Shown here piece after piece: positions 1 through 4,919 of a stretch of 9,952 nucleotides of DNA (position 1 is its first letter; each line of letters starts with the position of its first letter). The stretch is taken from positions 1 to 9,952 of the forward strand of contig JAIRRM010000127.1 of assembly GCA_031255975.1 (NCBI GenBank), in the 5' to 3' direction. The notes under the pieces are model-generated. The model ran no database searches. It saw only the letters and a list, made by a program, of their open reading frames with translations, and was not told the origin of the DNA. A program made the translations under genes and the position numbers. This DNA is from Propionibacteriaceae bacterium. GTDB taxonomy: Bacteria; Actinomycetota; Actinomycetes; Propionibacteriales; Propionibacteriaceae.

Positions 1-27
1 TTGGGGGTTCAAGTCCCTCCGGGCGCG
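1..27 (+). tRNA. 3' end of a tRNA, probably tRNA-Arg (truncated by window edge)
   Basis: Only the T arm and the 3' acceptor strand are present. The T stem GGGGG (3-7) pairs with CCCTC (15-19) around the loop TTCAAGT. The acceptor strand CGGGCGC (20-26) and discriminator G27 follow. The implied 5' acceptor strand GCGCCCG is typical of actinobacterial tRNA-Arg(ACG), which is the basis for the amino-acid guess. The anticodon lies outside the window, so the identity is inferred. No CCA is encoded. The gene is 18 nt upstream of tRNA-Ala, suggesting one tRNA transcript. Confidence 0.6.
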
Positions 28-45
28 CTGGCCGATCAGGCACCC

Positions 46-118
46 GGGGCACTAACTCAGTTGGTAGAGTGCGACCTTTGCAAGGTCGAAGTCAGGGGTT
101 CGAGTCCCCTGTGCTCCA
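46..118 (+). tRNA. tRNA-Ala(TGC)
   Basis: A complete 73-nt cloverleaf is visible. The acceptor strand GGGGCAC (46-52) pairs with GTGCTCC (111-117) with one G-T wobble, and A118 is the discriminator. The D stem is ACTC/GAGT. The anticodon stem CGACC (72-76) pairs with GGTCG (84-88) around TTTGCAA, putting anticodon TGC at 79-81, which reads GCA (Ala). The T arm is AGGGG-TTCGAGT-CCCCT. CCA is not encoded (ACT follows). The last 7 bases belong to an 18-bp repeat found again 3.1 kb downstream, so the gene probably served as an integration site while staying intact. Confidence 0.95.
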
Positions 119-129
119 CTGTGGGTTCG
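112..129 (+). repeat. Left attachment-site-like direct repeat (attL candidate)
   Basis: The sequence tgctccactgtgggttcg is identical to positions 3217-3234. It covers the final 7 nt of tRNA-Ala and 11 nt of downstream flank, the usual place for tyrosine-integrase crossover. Just beyond it, GTTCG (125-129) and CGAAC (136-140) form an inverted repeat around 6 nt, which could be core-type integrase arms. Calling it attL is an inference, since no integrase gene is in view. Confidence 0.6.
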
Positions 130-130
130 A

Positions 131-536
131 TTATCCGAACACCTGGCTGCCTCACCGGACACCCTGGAATCCTCCAGGATTCACCGCGACCTGATCGAGG
201 AATACCGCCAGTTCACCGAGGGCTTCGTCGAGATCAGGGACGACCGTCTGCGCGAGTCCGTGCGTGACCAGTCGGATCGTGGCGCTCAGTGGCCGGACCC
301 GTGGCTGTCGCTCAATCCGACGTTCGCTGGGGTGGCACCGTTGATGACCTGGCCTCCGCTGGTGCCCTGCTGCCCGAGATCATGGAGACGTCCCCATCGT
401 CAAGCGCAGGGACGGGGAGCGCCACGGCGTGTACCGCACCAAGCGCCTGATCCTGGAGGCCTACGACGCCATGGCCGCCGCCATCGCCACCGACCAGGAA
501 TATCGCTCCCCGTTCGAGGCGATGCCAACGTGCCCC
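131..536 (+). pseudogene. Frameshifted N-terminal fragment resembling a large defence-type DEAD/DEAH helicase
   Basis: Coding-like sequence begins just inside the left repeat and continues across three frames. Frame 2 (131 to about 325) reads LSEHLAAS...DLIEEYRQFTEGFVEIRDDRLRE...WPDPWLSLNPTF. The motif W-P-(D/E)-P-W-L-x-L-N-P-x-F resembles the segment ahead of the helicase motifs in large DEAD/DEAH helicases of restriction and defence loci. The expected continuation GGTVDDLASAGALLPEIM is in frame 1 (331-384), so one base has been lost near 324-330. Frame 3 then carries VPIVKRRDGERHGVYRTKRL...AYDAMAAAI (390 to about 530), which I do not recognise and which may be a different gene. No helicase Walker motifs remain. 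The family assignment rests on recalled motif similarity only. Confidence 0.42.
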
Positions 537-540
537 AGAA

Positions 541-1662
541 ATGTCATATCTCGCCGCTACCGTTGGCAGCATGAATGACGAGGAACAGATTGTCGTCTCG
601 GCGGGACGACAATCGGTCAACGCCGCGTTGACCGACTTACCGAAGGGGTACGGCGAGTGGCTAGCCGACGTAAAGGCGCGGGTTCGGGCTACACGCTATC
701 GGGCGGCGCGGGCGGCGAACACCGAGCTGATGCATTTGTATTGGTCAGTCGGGCGCGACATAATCGAACGCCAAGAAGGCGAGGGCTGGGGAGCCGGCGT
801 GGTCGATCGGTTCTCCCGCGATATGCGCGCCGAGTTCCCCGATCAGGACGGCTGGTCGCGGCGGAACGTGATGTGGATGCGGAAGGTCGCCGCGCTATGG
901 CCGGACGAGGATGACTTTGTGCACCACGTTGGTGCACATTTGCCGTGGCGGCACATCACCGTGCTGGCAGACAGGTTGCCCACCCGCGAAGAGCGTGATT
1001 GGTACGCCGCCCGGGCTGTCTCTGAGGGATGGAGGCGCTCCGTCCTGGAACACTACATCAAGGTCGGCCTGCGGTCGCAACTCGGGGCCGCGCCGACCAA
1101 CTTTGCCGCTGTGCTGGACTCGCCGGATTCTGAGTTGGCGCAGCAACTCGTCAAGGACCCGTACGTGTTCGAACACCTGGGCATGGTCGAAGAAGCGACG
1201 GAGAGGGCCATTGACAAGGCACTGATGGACCGGCTGCAAGACACGCTGATGGAGTTCGGCCACGGCATGGCCTTCGTCGGCAGGCAGGTTCGCTTCGAAG
1301 TCACGGACGAGAAGGGCGACACCGACGAACTCGTACTCGATTTCCTCCTCTTCAGCGTCACCCAATTGCGCTACGTCGTGATCGAGTTGAAGGCGGGCCG
1401 CTTCGACCCGGCTGCGCTGGGCCAACTCAGCGCGTACGTGGGCGTCGTGGAGGACAAGCTGCGTGACCCAGCGAAGCACGCGCCGACCATCGGCATCGTG
1501 CTCTGCACCTCCAAGAACGAGTCCGTCGTCCGGTACACGCTGGCCAACATGACGAATGCCGTAGGAGTCGCTGACTACGAGGGTCTGCCGCCCGACGCCC
1601 AAGCCGCCGTTCCAACGGCCACCGAGTTGCAAGCCATCTTGGCCATCTGCAAGGAGGACTAA
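541..1662 (+). CDS. DUF1016/YhcG-type PD-(D/E)XK nuclease
   Basis: This 373-residue protein matches the usual length of YhcG-like nucleases. The N-terminal DUF1016 region (about 33-190) carries the signatures LMHLYWSVGRDI, EGWGAGVVDRFSRDM, GWSRRNVMWMRK, LPWRHITVLADRL and EGWRRSVLEHYI. The C-terminal YhcG_C nuclease fold (about 200-350) has the catalytic pattern D267...E282-L-K284 (DFLLF, then VVIELKAGRFDP), followed by SAYVGVVEDKLR and TIGIVLCTSKN. All active-site residues expected for PD-(D/E)XK are present. A second ATG at 571 is an equally plausible start, because the conserved domain begins only at about residue 33 and neither start has a strong ribosome site. Relatives are common in defence islands near restriction-modification genes, which fits the neighbouring debris. 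The biological target is unknown. It appears to be the only intact gene in the island. Confidence 0.9.
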   Translation: MSYLAATVGSMNDEEQIVVSAGRQSVNAALTDLPKGYGEWLADVKARVRATRYRAARAANTELMHLYWSVGRDIIERQEGEGWGAGVVDRFSRDMRAEFPDQDGWSRRNVMWMRKVAALWPDEDDFVHHVGAHLPWRHITVLADRLPTREERDWYAARAVSEGWRRSVLEHYIKVGLRSQLGAAPTNFAAVLDSPDSELAQQLVKDPYVFEHLGMVEEATERAIDKALMDRLQDTLMEFGHGMAFVGRQVRFEVTDEKGDTDELVLDFLLFSVTQLRYVVIELKAGRFDPAALGQLSAYVGVVEDKLRDPAKHAPTIGIVLCTSKNESVVRYTLANMTNAVGVADYEGLPPDAQAAVPTATELQAILAICKED

Positions 1663-1664
1663 CC

Positions 1665-2009
1665 GTGACCTAGACCATCGAGCGGATGAGACCACTGTAC
1701 GAGGCCAAGATGCTCGACTCATCCGACCACTGGGATGCCGACACTTCCCATCAGAACACCCGCCAGGTGCTCGACAAGCTGGCTGGCAAGGGCTTCGTCA
1801 AGCTCGTTCCCGACAAGACGAACGGTAGAGCCAGCCGTGTAATCGCCACCTCGAAGGTGGACGAGTGGGGCAAGGCAACCAAAGGACAAGCCCGCGAGTT
1901 CATGGCCGCGATGTACTCGGGCCTAAGCAAGACAGAACTTGTCACCGTAGCCAGCGGCCTGTTGCGCATCCACGATGCGCTGGGTGACATCGACAAAGAG
2001 AAGAAATGA
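1665..2009 (+). pseudogene. N-terminally truncated MarR-like winged-helix regulator, chimeric 5' end
   Basis: The ribosome site AAGGAGG (1651-1657), inside the end of the nuclease gene, is ideally placed for GTG1665, but the third codon is TAG (1671-1673). The same frame resumes as an open frame from ATG1686 (107 residues). Residues from about 22 on match the second half of a MarR winged helix: recognition helix NTRQVLDKLAGKGFV, beta wing KLVPDKTNGRASRVIAT, then a dimerisation helix GLSKTELVTVASGLLRI. MarR proteins are usually about 140-150 residues, so the first helices are missing. The first residues, MRPLYEAKMLDSSDHW, resemble instead the P-L-Y-E-A-K-M-x-x-x-x-D-H motif of Eco57I-like restriction methylases, suggesting two gene scraps fused by deletion. 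Its stop overlaps the next start (ATGA at 2006-2009), the normal MarR-flavodoxin operon arrangement. Confidence 0.6.
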
Positions 2010-2249
2010 CCACCGCAATCGTCTACGCCTCGAAGCATGGCAGCACTGGCGAGATCGCCAAACGCATCGCCAGTCACCTCGCCGATGCCACACTGCTCGA
2101 CCTCGCCGACGACACCCCGGACATCTCCGAGTTCGCCACGGTCGTGCTGGGAACCGCCGTCTACGCGAACCAGCCAATGTCGGCCATGAAGGACTTCTGC
2201 CGCACTGCACTGCTGGAAGACAAGCGTATTGGATTGTTCGCTCCCGGCA
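2006..2249 (+). pseudogene. Truncated flavodoxin-domain protein (N-terminal half)
   Basis: The start ATG overlaps the MarR-like stop and follows a purine-rich AAAGAGAAG. The protein begins MTTAIVYASKHGSTGEIAKRI, with the flavodoxin FMN phosphate loop (SKHGSTGEIA) after the first beta strand. It continues with LADDTPDISEFATVVLGTAVYANQPMSAMKDFCR, ending at KRIGLFAPGN, which is strand three of the fold. After about residue 81 the family likeness is lost, where HemG-like flavodoxin-domain proteins of 150-170 residues would continue. The frame itself stays open to 2458 and runs into the transporter below, so translation would give a hybrid product of 150 residues. FMN binding is unlikely with half the fold gone. 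Confidence 0.75.
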
Positions 2250-2393
2250 ATGGACATCGTATCAGCCCTCGGCATGGCTCCCCCGACAGGGATGGCCTGG
2301 TTATGGAACGCCTGGTTCGCAGCCTGGCTACTTGTCTTCGCGCCAGCAATGTGGCTCTCTCACTCAAAGCCCCCGAGGCAGGTGCAACCGTGA
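2250..2393 (+). pseudogene. Possible C-terminal scrap of a small membrane protein
   Basis: A second frame within the flavodoxin reading frame reads MDIVSALGMAPPTGMAWLW, then NAWFAAWLLVFAPAMWLSH, ending SKPPRQVQP-stop. It contains one convincing hydrophobic segment (about residues 15-41) followed by a basic tail. Its TGA (2391-2393) overlaps the GTG start of the transporter fragment (GTGA), the usual sign of a translationally coupled upstream gene. That overlap is the main reason to think this was the original frame here. The family is not recognised. Confidence 0.35.
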
Positions 2394-2709
2394 AAAGGCT
2401 GCTTTCTAGGGACTTCTCCCTGCTCGTCGCCGGGCAACTCGTTTCAGTTGTCGGCTAAGCCATCCTGCGGTTCGCCCTCGACTTGTATGCTCTCGACGTC
2501 ACAGGCTGCGCTGACGTGTTCGCGCTCGTGCTGGCCTTGTCAGCCTGCCCGAAATCGCGTTCACGCCGATAGGTGGAGCCATCGCTGACCGCTTCCCAAA
2601 GCGTATTCTCATGGTCGGCCTAGACGTGGCCAGCTCCGTAATCATCGATGCTGCCGCACGCACCCTGCTAAGCCCGACGAGCCGACCCACAGTCCCCCGC
2701 ATGGCGTGA
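2390..2709 (+). pseudogene. N-terminal fragment of an MFS transporter with a nonsense codon and a frameshift
   Basis: From GTG2390 the frame reads VKRLLSRDFSLLVAGQLVSVVG, a standard MFS first helix, then meets TAA at 2456-2458. The same frame resumes as AILRFALDLYALDVTG...FALVLALSA. One base is lost near 2543-2546, after which frame 1 gives LPEIAFTPIGGAIADRFPKR, including the MFS motif A (G-G-A-I-A-D-R-F-P-K-R) in the loop between helices 2 and 3. Likeness ends at about 2655 (LDVASSVII) and the frame closes at 2707-2709. About 90 of the roughly 400 residues expected remain, so it is inactive. With MarR and flavodoxin upstream it probably formed a regulator-redox-efflux operon. Confidence 0.8.
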
Positions 2710-2773
2710 TCCGCGTCAAACATAACACCTGCAAATCCTTTGATGGCTGATCCCGGGCAAGGAAGATAGCGCA

Positions 2774-2986
2774 ATGACTTCTCCTCCGGTCACTGACGCC
2801 AACCTGGTCTACGTCAATCACTTGATGGCTGAACTGCGCTTGTCAGCAACACCCTGTCGCTTAATCAGGATAAGGACGTCTAAGCACCCTCCAAAGCAAC
2901 GCCGCCCTCGGCGGGCACTGGTTAGACTCTCGACCTCTGCCTATTGCGGTGGCTGCTCGTATCCACTCCCTGCCGCCGCAGAATGA
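2774..2986 (+). CDS. Short hypothetical ORF, probably a truncated gene start
   Basis: The ATG has a reasonable ribosome site (AAGGAAGA, 2759-2766). The first 25 or so residues, MTSPPVTDANLVYVNHLMAE, look like an ordinary soluble protein start. The remainder becomes rich in Arg, Pro and Ser (RIRTSKHPPKQRRPRRALVR) and lies partly antisense to the resolvase-like fragment, so it looks out of frame. I do not recognise a family. It is best read as the 5' remnant of a gene cut off at about 2840. Confidence 0.25.
   Translation: MTSPPVTDANLVYVNHLMAELRLSATPCRLIRIRTSKHPPKQRRPRRALVRLSTSAYCGGCSYPLPAAAE
2901..2916 (-). terminator. Hairpin downstream of the resolvase-like fragment
   Basis: On the minus strand CCGCC-GAG-GGCGG forms a 5-bp GC stem with a 3-nt loop just beyond the stop codon at 2922, followed by GTTGCTTT. 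It is a plausible intrinsic terminator with a weak T tract. It suggests the minus-strand frame keeps its natural 3' end. Confidence 0.4.
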
Positions 2987-3326
2987 TGCCGACGGTCTGC
3001 CGGGCTATGCCGAACATGGGGGCCAACCCGTAAACAGTCTTGCCGTTCCGGTACTGCTCGGCCATGTCTTCGATCTGCGCCTCGGAGAGCCGCTGAAGTT
3101 GCTTGTGTCTCACTGGTTGAGATTGTCCGGGTCTCGCCAGCCTACCCGCGTCGTACTCCCTACGCACTCTGATAAGGGCTTTTAACGCAGGGACAGGGTT
3201 GGAACTTTGTCTCGTATGCTCCACTGTGGGTTCGTCGTTAGAACCCGTCAGTTCAATCGAGGAATCACCCCGCAAACATCCCCAGCCTAAAACTGGTGAA
3301 GCGCACGATCCAGCCCAGCAATACAA
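2922..3326 (-). pseudogene. C-terminal helix-turn-helix fragment of a serine-recombinase/resolvase-like protein
   Basis: The C-terminal half reads KQLQRLSEAQIEDMAEQYRN, then GKTVYGLAPMFGIARQTVGI and ILRRQGV. This is a helix-turn-helix of the kind appended to resolvase and invertase catalytic domains (a rule such as LS-x-x-Q-I-x-x-M, then L-A-x-x-F-G-I-x-R-x-T-V). No catalytic Ser domain is present. Upstream, LIRVRREYDAGRLARPGQ may be genuine linker. The stretch before it, including the part translated from the right direct repeat, looks non-native. ATG3326 lacks a convincing ribosome site, and the internal GTG at 3167 also has none. I read it as a recombinase tail left at the island edge. A free-standing HTH protein is possible but less likely. 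Confidence 0.5.
3217..3234 (+). repeat. Right attachment-site-like direct repeat (attR candidate)
   Basis: This is an exact 18-bp copy of positions 112-129 (tRNA-Ala 3' end plus flank). The preceding bases (cagggttggaactttgtctc) only loosely echo the tRNA T arm, so no full tRNA is rebuilt. A perfect inverted repeat GGGTTC (3228-3233) and GAACCC (3241-3246), 7 nt apart, overlaps the repeat, comparable to the inverted repeat beside the left copy. Confidence 0.6.
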
Positions 3327-3332
3327 CGAACG

Positions 3333-4145
3333 CTACGCGTATGCGTAGAACGGATCGCCGTAACACTCCCCCATGATCGAGATTTCCGGATTTGGAAACC
3401 CCGGATTTGCCTTCGGTAGCCCACCATTGTGGTACTCACGCTCAAAATCTGCACCAGTGTAACCAGGCTCGCGCATGCCCGCCCTGACTAAACAGTCAGC
3501 TTCGATCTGGTAAATGGACAGCCCGGTTCTTGGATCAGACACGCAGGCCCTGTGGGACATCCTATCCAGGTTGTCCCAGTCCCCAATATCCCATACCTGC
3601 AGATCGGAATCCCCAAGGTAGTCATCACCCGTGTAACCCTCTGGACGTAACCCCATCCGAACCACACAGCCAGCTATCATCGAATCCACGTCTTCGCGGT
3701 TCGGGTTGGAACGAGTAAGCAGCCACAGATCAACGATGGAGTCCCAATCCACTATCGCGGAACAAAAGTTCATGACTGCATCAGGGCCCGCGCCATTAGC
3801 GGGCTCCTCGAACCCAACTGTTCCAGAAGTGCTGTACCTACCGTTGGCTGCGCCCTGGTCGGCTAGGCACGAAACCATCTCGTCCCCCAGCATTCGATAC
3901 TCGGCGAGGGTTATCTGGCCATCCGCCAGAATCTCCTTTGCCACCGGATTACTGGCCCGCCGAAACGCCGACCGGAACTCTGCCGCCCAAGGCCCAGAGA
4001 ACACCGGCATGTAAGGCGTCACAGTCGGCACCCCATCCGGATCCTCCGAGCCCGAACAAGCCGCCAACGTGACTACCAGTGCCAACGTGCACATCCGAGA
4101 CAGCAACACAACCGGCTTCACGAATCTAATTCTCAGTCGAAACAT
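3333..4145 (-). CDS. Secreted lipoprotein with internal Cys-containing repeats
   Basis: This 270-residue protein has a basic N terminus, a hydrophobic segment (residues 11-29) and the lipobox LAAC with Cys30, so it should be lipidated and anchored outside the membrane. The mature part has six further Cys (93, 128, 160, 201, 218, 261). A repeated unit C-(V/L)-V-R-(M/A)-G-(L/M)-R, ending G-Y-T-G-x-D-(Y/F), occurs at about 160-176 and 218-234. A diverged relative is the IL-ADGQITLAEY...CLADQG stretch at 72-98. The ADGxITxxEY...C pattern recalls actinobacterial lipoproteins of unknown function, a recalled likeness only. The gene lies 37 bp downstream of the secreted peptide on the same strand, so it is probably co-transcribed. 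A role in immunity or in handling the peptide at the surface is an inference from position. ATG4145 has only a weak upstream GAGG; GTG4121 is an alternative start. Confidence 0.85.
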   Translation of the reverse strand: MFRLRIRFVKPVVLLSRMCTLALVVTLAACSGSEDPDGVPTVTPYMPVFSGPWAAEFRSAFRRASNPVAKEILADGQITLAEYRMLGDEMVSCLADQGAANGRYSTSGTVGFEEPANGAGPDAVMNFCSAIVDWDSIVDLWLLTRSNPNREDVDSMIAGCVVRMGLRPEGYTGDDYLGDSDLQVWDIGDWDNLDRMSHRACVSDPRTGLSIYQIEADCLVRAGMREPGYTGADFEREYHNGGLPKANPGFPNPEISIMGECYGDPFYAYA

Positions 4146-4182
4146 ACCGTCACCGTTGCCTCATAAGGCCATCACTAACACA

Positions 4183-4542
4183 TCACACTGTCGCACAAGT
4201 GGAATACGGAGAGCAAGAACCGTTCCATTGCCAACCGGTTGACCTAACCCACCAGCCTCCGTCGGCATCGGGAACCGACGAATAGTGGTTGTACACCACA
4301 TACGGCCCGTATGCGTACTCGACAGTGCCACTGGGCGTCAAGCTGTACCCAAGGCGGTGACGCACCCCGCCTACTCCACAGTTGTATGAGGTGGTCGCGC
4401 TTTGTACCTGGCCACATACAGCCGCAGAAGGCGGAGTTGCCGCCGTAGCGTCACCAGTTCCGTATGTGTCGAGGGCCGCGGCTAGGCAGGATGCCGTAAG
4501 CGCGATTGATGCTAGCAGGGTTGTGGCTTTCTTTTTGACCAT
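4183..4542 (-). CDS. Small secreted Cys-containing peptide, candidate lactococcin 972-like bacteriocin
   Basis: ATG4542 is chosen because GGGAGG lies 7 nt upstream. Longer in-frame starts, to 4593, would add a tail without signal-peptide character. The 119-residue product starts MVKKKATTLLASIALTASCL, a classic signal peptide, with likely cleavage near ATAA (32-36). The mature part of about 85 residues has four Cys (43, 55, 110, 116), many Gly, Tyr and Trp, and the segment GTVEYAYGPYVVYNHYSS followed by DGGWWVRSTGWQWNGSC. The G-x-x-Y-x-Y-G...Y-x-x-Y-x-S pattern recalls lactococcin 972 (a secreted lipid II-binding, septum-blocking bacteriocin). However, the mature chain is longer and the Cys are unusual for the founder peptide. 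Its neighbours, a lipoprotein plus a divergent adaptor-permease pair, resemble bacteriocin export loci. Gene reality is firm; the bacteriocin role is tentative. Confidence 0.8.
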   Translation of the reverse strand: MVKKKATTLLASIALTASCLAAALDTYGTGDATAATPPSAAVCGQVQSATTSYNCGVGGVRHRLGYSLTPSGTVEYAYGPYVVYNHYSSVPDADGGWWVRSTGWQWNGSCSPYSTCATV

Positions 4543-4549
4543 CTTTTGA

Positions 4550-4555
4550 CCTCCC
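4550..4555 (-). promoter_or_regulatory. Ribosome binding site of the secreted peptide
   Basis: On the minus strand GGGAGG is followed by TCAAAAG and ATG4542. It is the strongest such site in the cluster. It fixes the start of the peptide over the longer frame. Confidence 0.85.
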
Positions 4556-4608
4556 TTGCTGTTTCGGTTGGGGGTTTTACCGTGAGAACGCACCGGCGTT
4601 GTTCAGTG

Positions 4609-4614
4609 ATTGTA
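4609..4614 (-). promoter_or_regulatory. Candidate -10 element for the peptide-lipoprotein transcript
   Basis: On the minus strand TACAAT (one mismatch to TATAAT) would give a leader of roughly 60 nt before the peptide start. The 17-nt upstream hexamer GGAGTG is a poor -35, which is common in actinobacteria. The call is weak without transcript data. Confidence 0.3.
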
Positions 4615-4843
4615 ATGCTAACAGGCAGTGACACTCCTGGGATAAAATATTCTAAGTTTGTGAATGTTTGGGGGGCGGTCTGCGCTTCGCATCAGCCGTG
4701 CGTAGTTGGACGGTCTGAGATCTGCGCGAACGGCAACTTGGTGTCGCCGCGAATACCTCGTCAGCCTCTCGTAACGTCTGGTGGTCTCGGGTAGGGGTCG
4801 GGTGGGCCGTCGCGGATAGCTCTTTCTGTGTACTCCATAGTTG

Positions 4844-4867
4844 AACCCAGGCATCACACTCTGGGTT
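4844..4867 (+). promoter_or_regulatory. Terminator-like hairpin in the adaptor leader (attenuator or operator)
   Basis: AACCCAG (4844-4850) and CTGGGTT (4861-4867) are perfect complements around a 10-nt loop, with two further wobble pairs outside (G4843-T4868, T4842-G4869). T-rich TGTTTCTTG follows. It lies about 52 nt before GTG4920. On the plus strand it has the form of an intrinsic terminator, so it may act as an attenuator. As DNA it is an inverted repeat that a dimeric repressor could bind. Confidence 0.5.
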
Positions 4868-4919
4868 TGTTTCTTGTTAGAGTTTGCGGCAAGAAAGCGG
4901 TGGCTGATCGGGGGATGGT

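Larger units (their letters stand above)
112..3234. mobile_element. Decayed genomic island integrated at tRNA-Ala
   Basis: The segment lies between two exact 18-bp copies of the tRNA-Ala 3' end. It contains one intact nuclease gene amid several broken genes of defence, redox and transport types. This is the pattern of a tRNA-targeted island that has lost its integrase and been eroded by deletions. The resolvase-like fragment at the right edge may be unrelated to the original integration, because its open frame runs through the right repeat. Alternatively the right repeat is one edge of a larger, nested integration. The exact repeat is seen; the mobility is inferred. Confidence 0.5.
4543..4919. 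other. Divergent intergenic spacer of the peptide/transporter cluster
   Basis: This 377-bp region separates the minus-strand peptide-lipoprotein unit from the plus-strand adaptor-permease unit and must hold both promoters. It includes an AT-rich patch (ataaaatattctaag, 4642-4656), unusual for the region. It also includes a strong ribosome site for the peptide and a hairpin in the adaptor leader. No credible coding frame is present; the open frames across it show no family likeness. Confidence 0.7.

Noticed and set aside
260..574. Plus-strand 104-codon open frame as a gene in its own right
   Set aside because: Only its first part resembles protein (the helicase-like segment). It changes to Arg- and Pro-rich nonsense after about 330, where the true continuation is in another frame.
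895..1722. 275-codon minus-strand open frame opposite the nuclease
   Set aside because: It is a shadow of the GC-rich nuclease gene. Its translation has no recognisable domain.
2499..2774. 91-codon minus-strand frame opposite the MFS remnant
   Set aside because: The plus strand carries clear MFS motif A here. The minus frame is a shadow.
3277..3300. Short CCAG/CTGG stem as a terminator for the lipoprotein transcript
   Set aside because: Only four base pairs and no strong T run on the relevant strand; too weak to call.
4543..4593. Longer start for the secreted peptide at 4593
   Set aside because: The added residues include the ribosome site itself and precede a perfect signal peptide. ATG4542 with GGGAGG is clearly better.
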